From Candidatus Atribacteria bacterium UBA6251 (lineage in GTDB: Bacteria; Atribacterota; Phoenicimicrobiia; Phoenicimicrobiales; Phoenicimicrobiaceae), in the NCBI GenBank assembly GCA_002441285.1, contig DJVR01000009.1, forward strand, positions 1 to 25,188: 25,188 nt of DNA, in the 5' to 3' direction. The notes under the pieces are model-generated. The model searched no databases and was not told the DNA's origin. It saw only the letters and a program-made list of their open reading frames with translations. Of the stretch, positions 7,527 to 15,215 are shown piece after piece; within the stretch, counting starts at the first letter, position 1, and each line of letters opens with the position of its first letter. Position numbers and translations under genes: made by a program.

Positions 7527-8993
7527 TTATTTCAGTAACCCGGTCTTTTGATTAAACTCCTGGATTAATTTATCTATCTTACTAGTCTGCTGGTGAATAT
7601 TCCCCCAGTAATTATCATAATCATACCATTGAGCATCTAGTTCTTCTAAGTCCTTTCCCTGCTGTTCTATCCAGGTAAAGTATTTAAGATTATGGATTCT
7701 TTTCCTATCATAATAAGTTAATTCTTGCATATAATCAGTGGTAAGTGCCTGTAGGTTACGATGAAAATCGATAGCTGCATCAGTTTCATCATAAGGACCT
7801 AACTCTTCTTCTAATTCTTTTAAACGAGATTGGTACATTTCCATAGAATCAGTAAACACAGTCAAGATTACATCCTTTTCAGTTAATTCGTAATACTTAG
7901 CAAACTTAATAGCCATAATCATATTAGCTATACTGGAAATCCCCATTAATGGTAATTTTTCAACTACTTCTGTAGAAATACCTTTTTTCTTCAAATATTT
8001 CTGGCCGATAGGTTCATTAAATAGACGAACTATCCCCATAGTATTGTTATCATCAATGGCGATCACCAGATCAGTATTCCTTACATTATGGATCCAGGGT
8101 ATATGTTTATCCCCTATTCCTTCAATGCGATGAGCGCCAAAACCATTAGCCAGAAGGGTAGGACATTGTAAGGCTTCTCCAGCCGCAATCTTGCTGGTAG
8201 GAAATATTTCTTTTAAATAATCCCCACAGGCAATAGTCCCAGCTGAACCAGTAGTTAACACTACCCCGGCAAATTTATCTTTCGAGTCCATAACCTGATC
8301 TAATACTTCTTCTATAGCCCGACCAGTAACCTCATAATGCCAAAGATAATTTCCAAACTCTTCAAACTGATTAAATACTACTACGTTATCTCTGGTCTTT
8401 TTCAATTCCCAGGTCTTATCAAAAATCTCTTTTACATTACTTTCCGTTCCAGGAGTCGCAATTATCTCTCCCGCCACCTTAGATAACCAGTCAAATCTTT
8501 CTTTGCTCATACCCTCTGGTAGAATAGCAATTGATTCACAGGATAAAAGTTCAGCATCATAAGCGCCACCACGACAGAAGTTTCCAGTAGAAGGCCAAAC
8601 CGCCTTATGAAAGGTTGGGTCAAATTGACCAGTAACCAACCTGGGAACCAGGCATCCAAAGGTTGCACCTACCTTATGAGCACCGGTAGGAAACCATTTG
8701 CCTACCAAGGCAAATATTCTGGCTTTTATTCCAGTTAATTGGGGAGGTAATTCTACAAAATTCACCCCATCAAATTGGCCACCCTTTTTTATCGGTTCAT
8801 TCTTCCAGGTAATTCGAAAAAGATTGTAAGAATTAATATCCCATAATCCTATATCCCGTAATTTGTTTTTAACCTTATCCGGAATAAGTTCAGGGTTTTT
8901 CATCTGTTCGAAAGTGGGAATGATGATATTCCGCTCCTTAGCCCTTTCTATGCTTCTACTTAGCTGTTTTTCGTGGACAGTCAAATCAATCAT
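7527..8993 (-). CDS. PLP-dependent fold-type II enzyme (unassigned substrate)
   Basis: This 488-aa protein belongs to the tryptophan-synthase-beta / cysteine-synthase superfamily. The probable PLP lysine is Lys107 in TGAHKVGATFG. STGNFCRGG (135-143) is the substrate/cofactor loop and TTGSAGT (247-253) the phosphate-binding loop. A long C-terminal extension (about residues 385-488, rich in Glu, Tyr and Trp) goes beyond the usual 320-400 aa of the superfamily. It is not a close match to YgeX (diaminopropionate ammonia-lyase), which normally occupies this cluster, and the lysine context differs from cysteine synthase and threonine synthase. A lyase or beta-replacement activity on an amino acid from purine degradation is an inference. 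The ribosome site AAAGGAGG precedes the ATG. The gene lies between the M20 hydrolase (50 bp upstream) and the ATCase-like gene (98 bp downstream). Confidence 0.75.
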   Translation of the reverse strand: MIDLTVHEKQLSRSIERAKERNIIIPTFEQMKNPELIPDKVKNKLRDIGLWDINSYNLFRITWKNEPIKKGGQFDGVNFVELPPQLTGIKARIFALVGKWFPTGAHKVGATFGCLVPRLVTGQFDPTFHKAVWPSTGNFCRGGAYDAELLSCESIAILPEGMSKERFDWLSKVAGEIIATPGTESNVKEIFDKTWELKKTRDNVVVFNQFEEFGNYLWHYEVTGRAIEEVLDQVMDSKDKFAGVVLTTGSAGTIACGDYLKEIFPTSKIAAGEALQCPTLLANGFGAHRIEGIGDKHIPWIHNVRNTDLVIAIDDNNTMGIVRLFNEPIGQKYLKKKGISTEVVEKLPLMGISSIANMIMAIKFAKYYELTEKDVILTVFTDSMEMYQSRLKELEEELGPYDETDAAIDFHRNLQALTTDYMQELTYYDRKRIHNLKYFTWIEQQGKDLEELDAQWYDYDNYWGNIHQQTSKIDKLIQEFNQKTGLLK

Positions 8994-9043
8994 TCTATTT
9001 TCCTCCTTTATTAGATTGAATAGTTAGTTTCCTGGTTAATTAG

Positions 9044-10174
9044 TTATGCCCGAGATAAAAATTTAACCAGTATATCAACGGCTTGATAAAGAGATTTTAA
9101 TTCTATATATTCATCATTTTGATGAGCTTGGGCAATACTACCAGGACCAAAAATGATAAAAGGTATCTTCTTTGCTGGAACGATAGTTGCTCCATCCGTA
9201 CAATATTTAGTAATTATTGCTTCTTTTTTTTCAGCTACCTGTAAAAATTTTTCTACATATGGATGGTCTGAGCTGGTAAAGATTGGAGGATGATAATTAA
9301 AGATTTCTTTTTCAAACCGTACTTGATACTTTTTAGCTACCTCCTCGCCAATTTCTTTAATTAATTCGCTTACCCTATCTTTATCTTGCTCTGAAATTAT
9401 TCTAAAATCTAATTGTACTTCCGAATAATTGGGAACAATGTTCACTTGTTCTCCACCCTGAAACTGCCCAATATTTATTGAACTCTTGCCCCAAAAAGAG
9501 TCTGCTTCAAATATTTTCTCAAACCTTTGCTTAAGTTTTAAAATAAACTCGCTTCCTGGAACAATGGTATTTATTCCAGCTTCAGGAGTTGAACCATGGG
9601 CAGACTGACCGTAAAATTTAACCTTTATCCATACTTCTCCTTTTTCTCCAATAGAAACTTGAAGGTTGGAAGGTTCACTGATAATAAGAAAATCTGTATG
9701 ATCAAAATAACCTTTATCAACTAAATTCTTCACCCCTCTATATTCCCATTCTTCATCCGCAGTAAGAGCCAATTGAACTGTTTTCTTAAGCCTAATTCCT
9801 CTTCTTTTTATAAGTACTGCTGTATAAAGGATTGCTGCCACTCCGCCCTTCATATCCGAAGCTCCTCTTCCGTACATTTTTCCGTTTTCAATCAACCCTT
9901 CAAAGGCAGGTTTGGTCCAATCTTTCTCTTTTACTCTCACTGTATCTAAATGTCCGCAAAGGGTAATATTCCTTTCGTCCTCTCCTTTAATTTTTGCAAT
10001 AAGTGAACTCCTGCCTTCTTCTAAAGAAACCAATTCAGAATAAAGGTTATTTTTTAAAAGATATTTTTTTATAAATTTTGCAATTTGATTTTCATTCCCA
10101 GGAGGATTTACACTTTTAATCTGAATAAGATTCCGAAGAAGTTCGTTTATTTCTTTCTTTTCAAGATTATCCAT
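9044..10174 (-). CDS. M20 family metallo-hydrolase (ArgE/DapE/YgeY-like)
   Basis: This 376-aa zinc hydrolase of the M20 family cleaves amide bonds of N-acyl or N-carbamoyl amino acids and small dipeptides in the cytoplasm. Metal and catalytic residues are visible: GHLDT (His75, Asp77), GRGASDMKGG with Asp107, ADEE (Glu141/Glu142), SEPSN (Glu167) and AHQND near the end (His351). A dimerisation domain fits between about 175 and 290. Its place next to ygeW and PLP enzymes mirrors YgeY in the E. coli purine cluster, but overall it looks closer to ArgE/DapE than to E. coli YgeY as I recall it, so I do not give that symbol. The ATG shares one base with the stop of the preceding threonine-synthase-like gene (TAATG), so translation is probably coupled. 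Confidence 0.8.
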   Translation of the reverse strand: MDNLEKKEINELLRNLIQIKSVNPPGNENQIAKFIKKYLLKNNLYSELVSLEEGRSSLIAKIKGEDERNITLCGHLDTVRVKEKDWTKPAFEGLIENGKMYGRGASDMKGGVAAILYTAVLIKRRGIRLKKTVQLALTADEEWEYRGVKNLVDKGYFDHTDFLIISEPSNLQVSIGEKGEVWIKVKFYGQSAHGSTPEAGINTIVPGSEFILKLKQRFEKIFEADSFWGKSSINIGQFQGGEQVNIVPNYSEVQLDFRIISEQDKDRVSELIKEIGEEVAKKYQVRFEKEIFNYHPPIFTSSDHPYVEKFLQVAEKKEAIITKYCTDGATIVPAKKIPFIIFGPGSIAQAHQNDEYIELKSLYQAVDILVKFLSRA

Positions 10175-11406
10175 TAATGGTTCATTATCTCCTTTAATGC
10201 TTTTAAATCAGGGTCTATTACCAGGACTTCTCCCCCTGCCTTTTTAGCGCTTTCTACATCCTTTAATCCATTCCCAGTAACCAATACCACAATTTTATCT
10301 TTTTTGGAAACCTTTCCTTCCTTTAATGCTTTCACCAGACCAGCAAAAGCGGTAGAACCTGCTGGTTCAGCAAAAATTCCCTGTTCTGTACCTAAATATT
10401 TTATGGCTACCAGTATTTCTTTATCGCTTACTGCTACCCCAAATCCTCCCGATTCTCTTACATCTCTTACTGCCATCAGTCTATTTCTAGGGATACCTAC
10501 CGCGATACTGTCGGCAATCGTACTTGGTTCCACAAATTTGACCGTTCCATTACCGTTTATTGCTTCTACAATCGGCCTACATCCTTCCGCCTGTACTGCT
10601 ACAAGTTTGGGTAAACGATCAATAAATCCTAAGGAAGACATATCTTTATAAGCCTTAGCCACCCCAGAAATAATACAACCATCTCCTACCGAAACAAAAA
10701 TATAATCTGGTACTTCAAAATTCATCTGTTCAATAATTTCTAGAGCGACGGTCTTTTTACCTTCAACCATATAAGGATTAAAAGCAGTATTACGGTTATA
10801 CCAGCCAAACTCCCTGGTGGCTTTAATAGACAGGTCAAAAGCCTCATCATAGCTTCCTCTTACGGCAAAAACGGTTGAACCAAATACTAGAAGCTGAGCA
10901 ATCTTAGCACTTGGTGCCGTTTGAGGTACAAAAATATAACTCTTCAGGCCTACCGAAGCAGCCGCTCCCGCTAGCGAGGAAGCCGCATTACCAGTTGAGG
11001 CACAGGTAACAATTTTTTCTTTCAATTCCCTGGCTTTTACTACTGCAATAGCAGAAGGACGGTCTTTCAAAGAAGCAGTCGGATTTCTTCCGTCATCTTT
11101 TATCCAGAGACTTGCCATTCCCAAATTTTTTCTTATATTTTGCACTTCATATAAGGGACTCCATCCCACTTTTAACGGACCAATCTGGGTTGGATCATCT
11201 ACTGGTAAAAGAGGTAAATACCTCCACATAGAAAATTCCTGATTTTTTTTCAGAGTTTCTCTATTAAAATCGGTTTTTATTTTAGAATAATCGTAAAAAA
11301 TTTCTAAAATACCCTCATCTCCACACTTTGGACAGTTATATCTTACTTCTTCTGCCTTATATTCTTTTCCACATAATAAACATTTTAATTTCTTTATATG
11401 GCTCAT
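10174..11406 (-). CDS. Threonine synthase-like PLP enzyme with N-terminal zinc ribbon
   Basis: This 410-aa PLP fold-type II protein resembles threonine synthase. A small Cys4 zinc ribbon opens the protein (CLLC 9-12, CPKC 25-28), as in many archaeal/bacterial ThrC homologues. The Schiff-base lysine is Lys114 in ASLKDRPS, ASTGN lies at 136-140, and a glycine-rich GDGCIISG loop at 241-248. The motif SLKDRP differs slightly from the usual SFKDR. In true threonine synthesis the enzyme acts on O-phosphohomoserine, yet no hom, thrB or asd gene is nearby. The gene instead sits between ygeW and the M20 hydrolase, so a lyase or beta-elimination on a purine-derived amino acid (such as 2,3-diaminopropionate) is plausible. 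A GGGGAGGG ribosome site precedes the ATG. Confidence 0.75.
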   Translation of the reverse strand: MSHIKKLKCLLCGKEYKAEEVRYNCPKCGDEGILEIFYDYSKIKTDFNRETLKKNQEFSMWRYLPLLPVDDPTQIGPLKVGWSPLYEVQNIRKNLGMASLWIKDDGRNPTASLKDRPSAIAVVKARELKEKIVTCASTGNAASSLAGAAASVGLKSYIFVPQTAPSAKIAQLLVFGSTVFAVRGSYDEAFDLSIKATREFGWYNRNTAFNPYMVEGKKTVALEIIEQMNFEVPDYIFVSVGDGCIISGVAKAYKDMSSLGFIDRLPKLVAVQAEGCRPIVEAINGNGTVKFVEPSTIADSIAVGIPRNRLMAVRDVRESGGFGVAVSDKEILVAIKYLGTEQGIFAEPAGSTAFAGLVKALKEGKVSKKDKIVVLVTGNGLKDVESAKKAGGEVLVIDPDLKALKEIMNH

Positions 11407-11742
11407 ATCTATTTCCCTCCCCTAGAAACGAAATTCCTAATAATCTTCTTGTTCTTTCTGATTATTTCCCCTTCTTTTTTTGTTTCATCTTCTCCCTCGG
11501 ATTCCAGGAGCCTGGTAATCCTTCATTATCTACAACCACAAAAAATCATTATTTTCAATTTTTTCATTACTTCCTGAATAATAATTTACAAGCTTATAAG
11601 TGAAGGGGATATTATTTTATCTTCTCTTCCCCCCTTAGTTAAAACACTCTCAATCTTCTTTTCTCCTTGCTCATCTTATCTATTTTTTAACCTAAAATAT
11701 ATCCATTTATCTGGTTAATTTTATGAACACCCAGCTAATTTT
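11407..11742. other. Gene-free 336-bp spacer between ygeW and the ThrC-like gene
   Basis: No ORF with a good ribosome site and family-like composition is visible on either strand. The minus strand is purine-rich and encodes only very short peptides (11-13 codons). A compact hairpin is at 11499-11521 and a looser AAGGGG/CCCCTT pairing lies near 11602-11638. The ygeW-proximal end contains CTGGTTAATT and CAGCTAATT, related to repeats elsewhere in the cluster. The stretch could hold an internal promoter, a leader or a decayed gene; none of these can be shown by eye. Confidence 0.5.
11499..11521 (-). promoter_or_regulatory. Compact hairpin in the leader of the ThrC-like gene
   Basis: GGATT + CCAG pair with CTGG + AATCC around a 4-nt loop with a single bulged base, giving about 9 base pairs, much more GC-rich than its surroundings. 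On the minus-strand RNA it lies about 93 nt before the ATG at 11406. No U-tract follows on either strand, so it does not look like an intrinsic terminator. An mRNA processing or stabilising element, or a protein-binding site, is possible. Confidence 0.4.
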
Positions 11743-12726
11743 TTATTTACCTCCCATAGTAATGGTCATAACTGCTTTAGCAGTATGTAATCTATTTTCC
11801 GCTTCATCATAAACAATAGAATGGGGGCCATCTATAACTGAATTTTCTACTTCCTTCTCTCTATCCGCTGGTAGTGCATGCATATATAATACATCTTTAC
11901 TGGCTAGGGCAATCATTTTCTCTGTACATTTCCAGTCCTGGTAGGAAGTAAGTAAAGGATCTATAACTTCGTTTTTTTGATTAGCTACCCAGCTCCCCCA
12001 ATTTTTAGGTATCACTATATCTGCATCTCGATATGCTTCTTCCATATTATGGGTGATAGTTAAAGTTCCCCCATATTTTTCTGCATTTTCTTTTGCTTGT
12101 TGAATAGCCCAATCAGGTAAATCATAGCCTTCTGGATAAGCTAAAGTTAATTTCATTCCGTAGCGAGGAAATAGAAGAATTTGGGAAAGAGGGACAGAAA
12201 TCGGTTTTTTATGACTGGTCGCATAAGCCCAAATCACAGACACTTTAGTCCCTTTTAATTCTCCAATCTTTTCTTTCATTGTCATTAAATCTGCAATCAC
12301 CTGCATAGGGTGATAAAGATCACATTGTAAATTTATAATAGGAACAGTAGACCATTCAGCCATTTCTCTTAAGTATTTATTTCCCTTCCCCCAAAAACAA
12401 TTTCTACAAGCTATACCATCCCCATATCTAGACAAAATAATGGCAGTATCTTTCGCCACCTCACCGTGGGCTATCTGCATAGTACTAACATCGAGAAAAT
12501 TTCCGTGCCCTCCCAGTTGAGTAATGCCTGTCTCCATAGAATTCCTGGTTCTGGTAGACTGTTCAAAAAACATTAAAAATATCGTTTTATACTGCAAATA
12601 AGGTGTAGGTATACCCATGGCAAATTTCTTTTTTAAATCAAAAGAGACTTCGAGCAAGGTGTCTATTTCGTCTTTGCTCCAGTCTTGAAGTGTAATAAAG
12701 TGTTTACCTTTAAAAATAGTTTGCAT
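11743..12726 (-). CDS. ygeW: Knotted carbamoyltransferase YgeW
   Basis: This 327-aa transcarbamylase is of the trefoil-knotted YgeW group. The carbamoyl-phosphate site is QSTRTRNS (56-63) with HPMQ (139-142). The knot-region segment WAY...KPISVP (167-179) and the following AYPEGYDL are close to E. coli YgeW, as are QIAHGE (84-89) and the HALPADRE loop (283-290). E. coli YgeW is about 396 aa; this protein is shorter mainly at the C-terminus, ending soon after the last family helix. The amino or ureido acceptor is not established. YgeW is needed for anaerobic purine/urate use in bacteria carrying this cluster, probably yielding carbamoyl phosphate. The ribosome site is GGGAGGG. It is 156 bp from the amidohydrolase upstream and 336 bp from the ThrC-like gene. 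Confidence 0.85.
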   Translation of the reverse strand: MQTIFKGKHFITLQDWSKDEIDTLLEVSFDLKKKFAMGIPTPYLQYKTIFLMFFEQSTRTRNSMETGITQLGGHGNFLDVSTMQIAHGEVAKDTAIILSRYGDGIACRNCFWGKGNKYLREMAEWSTVPIINLQCDLYHPMQVIADLMTMKEKIGELKGTKVSVIWAYATSHKKPISVPLSQILLFPRYGMKLTLAYPEGYDLPDWAIQQAKENAEKYGGTLTITHNMEEAYRDADIVIPKNWGSWVANQKNEVIDPLLTSYQDWKCTEKMIALASKDVLYMHALPADREKEVENSVIDGPHSIVYDEAENRLHTAKAVMTITMGGK

Positions 12727-12764
12727 TTATTTTCCCTCCCTTTTTTATAAATTAACTGATTTTC

Positions 12765-12832
12765 CGATTAATTAGCTAAGTAGTTTAACTTTAGAAATTT
12801 ATTAACCAATTAACCAGCTAACTGATTAATCG
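12765..12832. repeat. Imperfect intergenic inverted repeat (CGATTAAT family)
   Basis: The arm starting CGATTAATTAGCT (12765-12777) is mirrored by AGCTAACTGATTAATCG (12816-12832). Between them are further variants such as AACCAATTAACCAG. Related words occur at 9031-9047 (CCTGGTTAATTAGTTAT) and at 14979-14986 (CGATTAAT), always between genes of the purine block. This looks like a degenerate AT-rich intergenic repeat family. It could also include operator sites for the cluster regulator. Confidence 0.4.
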
Positions 12833-12882
12833 AATAAACAATCAAGAACAAAATTTCATCTTTCCATAAAATTGTTTTTTAT

Positions 12883-14259
12883 CTATCTTGATTTACTTTT
12901 AATAAATTGGCCGTATCCCTTTTCCCCTATAACTCCTTCTTCTTCCCTATAGATTACCTTCCCGCGAACAATAGTCAGATAAATCTTTCCTCTTATTTCT
13001 TTTCCTGAAAATGGTGAATATTTTCCTTTACTCTCTAATTCTGATGGATTTAAAACCCATTTCTTATCTAAATCTACAATAGTAAAATCTGCATCACTTC
13101 CAATTTTTATTGCCCCTTTTTGAGGATAAAGTCCATATCTTCTGGCTACATTTTCTGACATCAGTTTTTGAATCTCACCTAAGGTTAATCTTCCCAGGTG
13201 ATACCCGTAATGAAATATAGTTGAGGCGGCTAATTGTATTCCGGGAATACCGGCATAATTCTTCCAGATATTAGGAGATGATTTTTCCTCGGGATACCTT
13301 CCGGCAGCATGATCAGTACAGATAAAATCAATGGAACCGTCTTTCAATCCTTTCCAGAGTTCTTCTCTATCTTCTTTTTGACGCAAGGGTGGCGCAATTT
13401 TTAATATCGCCCCTTGTTTTTTAAAATCCTCTGCTGTAAAAACCAAATATTGAGGACAAGTTTCTGCTGAAATATCTAATCCGTGATCTTTTGCCCATCG
13501 AATAATATTTAACCCCTCTTTAGTGGAAAGATGTACGATATGAAGTTTATTTCTAACTTTTTGGACAATACCTACTACCAACCATATCGCTGCTGGCTCT
13601 GCTGCATAGGTCCTCCCTTCAGACCAGCTTTCAGGATCTTCCCTCCCCATCTTCTGCATCAGGTAAGAATAATAGTCTACCAGATTACAATCTTCTGCAT
13701 GTACTGCACAGACCAGATTTAGTTCTTTCATTAATCTAAAAACTTTATCCATATCGGGAATAGACATCCTGGGATAGAGTTGCATACCAGAAACAGTGTA
13801 GAACTTTACTCCAACAATTCCTCTTTCTTTTAATGCGGGTAAACTCTTTTTATATTCTTCGCTTTCTACTTGTTCAGGAGTTACTCCACCCCAAAACGCA
13901 AAATCTACATAAGCTTTAGATTTTACTATCTCTAATTTATAATTAAAGTTTTTCTCATTGGTAACCGGAGGAATAGAAGTACAGGGCATATCAATAATGG
14001 TGGTAATACCTCCTGCTGCAGCACTTTTGGTTCCAGTTTCAAAATCCTCTCGTTCCGTAAAGCCAGGATCATCAAAATGGACATGAGCATCAATAAATCC
14101 AGGAAATACTAAATTACCTTTTACATCTATTTCTTTTTCCGCAGGAAGTAGGGCATTATCTACCGGTATAATATCTTTTATCTTTCCCTTTTCAATATAT
14201 ATATTTACCATTTCTAATTGTTTATCTTTTACAATTCGGGCCTTTCTAATTCTTAACAT
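12883..14259 (-). CDS. Allantoinase/hydantoinase-type cyclic amidohydrolase (HyuA/AllB-like)
   Basis: This 458-aa cyclic amidohydrolase has a complete binuclear metal site: His59 and His61 (DAHVHFDD), Lys152 in VKFYTVSG (the lysine expected to be carboxylated), His187 (VHAED), His243 (VHLS) and Asp316 (CTDHA). The motif DPGFTEREDFETG after HxH is typical of allantoinases and dihydroorotases. The length fits allantoinase/dihydropyrimidinase (about 450-470 aa) better than many dihydroorotases. It would hydrolyse a hydantoin or dihydropyrimidine ring formed during purine breakdown, corresponding to HyuA (hydA) in the E. coli cluster. It is the first structural gene after the regulator, 121 bp downstream of it, with a GGGTGG ribosome site. 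The exact ring substrate cannot be told from sequence. Confidence 0.82.
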   Translation of the reverse strand: MLRIRKARIVKDKQLEMVNIYIEKGKIKDIIPVDNALLPAEKEIDVKGNLVFPGFIDAHVHFDDPGFTEREDFETGTKSAAAGGITTIIDMPCTSIPPVTNEKNFNYKLEIVKSKAYVDFAFWGGVTPEQVESEEYKKSLPALKERGIVGVKFYTVSGMQLYPRMSIPDMDKVFRLMKELNLVCAVHAEDCNLVDYYSYLMQKMGREDPESWSEGRTYAAEPAAIWLVVGIVQKVRNKLHIVHLSTKEGLNIIRWAKDHGLDISAETCPQYLVFTAEDFKKQGAILKIAPPLRQKEDREELWKGLKDGSIDFICTDHAAGRYPEEKSSPNIWKNYAGIPGIQLAASTIFHYGYHLGRLTLGEIQKLMSENVARRYGLYPQKGAIKIGSDADFTIVDLDKKWVLNPSELESKGKYSPFSGKEIRGKIYLTIVRGKVIYREEEGVIGEKGYGQFIKSKSR

Positions 14260-14380
14260 ATTGTTCCACCCTTTTCTTTCTATACAATTCAGCCTTCATC
14301 TATTTTTTATCCTGCGGAATAATCTTCAGAAATATTTATCTCTTCTTATTTCTATCAAATGGATCTCGCCGGAAGCACTC

Positions 14381-14935
14381 CTAAAAAATAGTAGGTATGG
14401 TAGCTGAAATAATAATAAGGTCTTCTTTCCCGATATTGGTTATTTTGTGGGGAATGCTGGCAATATAATAGATTGTATCTCCTTCCTCCAATATAAAAGT
14501 TTCATCTCCAATTTTAATCTCCATCTTTCCCGCCACTACCAGAGTGCATTCTTCCCCTTCGTGGGATAGAGGCTTGTTACAACTGCTTGCTCCTATTCCT
14601 ATTCTGGTTCTGATCATCTGAATCCGGTGACTCATATCGGGAGAAAGCAGTTCGTAGGTAAGATGAGATTTAGGGAATTTCAAAACTTTACGTTCATTTT
14701 TTCGTACTATTACATTCTGTTTTGTATCGTCAATTAAAAAATAGAACATGGGCACATTCAAGTTTTTGGCTATCGCTCTTAAAGTCATAATTGAAGGGGA
14801 AGAAATTCCTCGTTCTATCTGACTTAGATAGCTGGGAGTTTTATTTATCTTCCGAGCAAATGTAGAAAGGCTTATACCTTTAGAAATGCGAAGCTTACGG
14901 ATTTTATTTCCTAATCTTTCATTTTCAGCTATCAT
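14381..14935 (-). CDS. XRE-family regulator with C-terminal cupin domain
   Basis: This 184-aa transcription factor has an N-terminal helix-turn-helix of the Cro/C1 (XRE) type (about 8-66; core TPSYLSQIERG at 33-43), a short linker and a C-terminal cupin sensor domain (about 105-180). The cupin motif is seen as HEGEE (125-129) and PHKI with His163, so a metal or small ligand may bind. Proteins of this layout commonly repress nearby amino-acid, amine or nitrogen catabolic genes and respond to a pathway metabolite. It is the first gene of the same-strand purine block and is therefore the likely local regulator, probably also of itself. The ligand cannot be read from sequence. The ribosome site is a modest GAGGA about 10 nt before the ATG. 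Confidence 0.85.
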   Translation of the reverse strand: MIAENERLGNKIRKLRISKGISLSTFARKINKTPSYLSQIERGISSPSIMTLRAIAKNLNVPMFYFLIDDTKQNVIVRKNERKVLKFPKSHLTYELLSPDMSHRIQMIRTRIGIGASSCNKPLSHEGEECTLVVAGKMEIKIGDETFILEEGDTIYYIASIPHKITNIGKEDLIIISATIPTIF

Positions 14936-15043
14936 TATTTAACTTCATCCTCATTTCACCAGTATAGAACCGGCTGATCGATTAATGAATAATCCCGAGG
15001 CAAGCTCTATTCAAATCTGTTACGGGTCGAATCTACTTGTTAA

Positions 15044-15072
15044 ATTATACTTAATTATTGTAATTATATTAA
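15044..15072 (-). promoter_or_regulatory. Candidate promoter of the regulator / purine block
   Basis: On the minus strand, TTAATA (15067-15072) and TATAAT (15044-15049) are separated by 17 bp, giving a full -10 and a 4/6 -35 match. It would start RNA near 15037 with a leader of about 100 nt before the regulator ATG at 14935. A second TATAAT (15098-15103) lacks a good -35. The region 15060-15125 is nearly pure A/T with repeated AATATT words that could serve as operators. Chance matches are likely at this AT content. Confidence 0.4.
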
Positions 15073-15215
15073 AACATATTTAAAAATATTTTTCAATATT
15101 ATACAAATATTATCCATTAGAATAATTTTTAATATATAAACTGACTCAGGAGAAGTTTGACGAAATAACTATATTACTTTAAAAGTATGGTTTTTTCTGA
15201 TCACTGTTTACTGTT

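Noticed and set aside
10174..11406. Threonine biosynthesis role taken at face value
   Set aside because: No homoserine pathway genes are adjacent and the gene is translationally coupled to a purine-cluster hydrolase; kept only as a family name.
11328..11603. Open frame of 91 codons on the plus strand reaching into the 336-bp spacer
   Set aside because: It overlaps the start of the ThrC-like gene antisense, has no ribosome site, and its Phe/Leu/Ser/Tyr-rich composition is what the complement of purine-rich DNA gives.
12841..12892. ATCAAGA/TCTTGAT pairing around the amidohydrolase stop as a terminator
   Set aside because: The inner arms do not pair continuously, the loop is long and no clear U-tract follows.
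6475..14259. Pyrimidine biosynthesis operon (PyrB plus dihydroorotase)
   Set aside because: The ATCase-like protein lacks aspartate residues, the amidohydrolase looks like allantoinase/hydantoinase, and neighbours are purine-type degradative genes with no pyrD, pyrE, pyrF or carA/carB.
15141..15193. Short palindromes CTGACTCAG and the ACTTTAAAAGT region as a terminator or operator
   Set aside because: The arms are only 4-6 bp and there is no suitable U-run or repetition; such palindromes are expected by chance.
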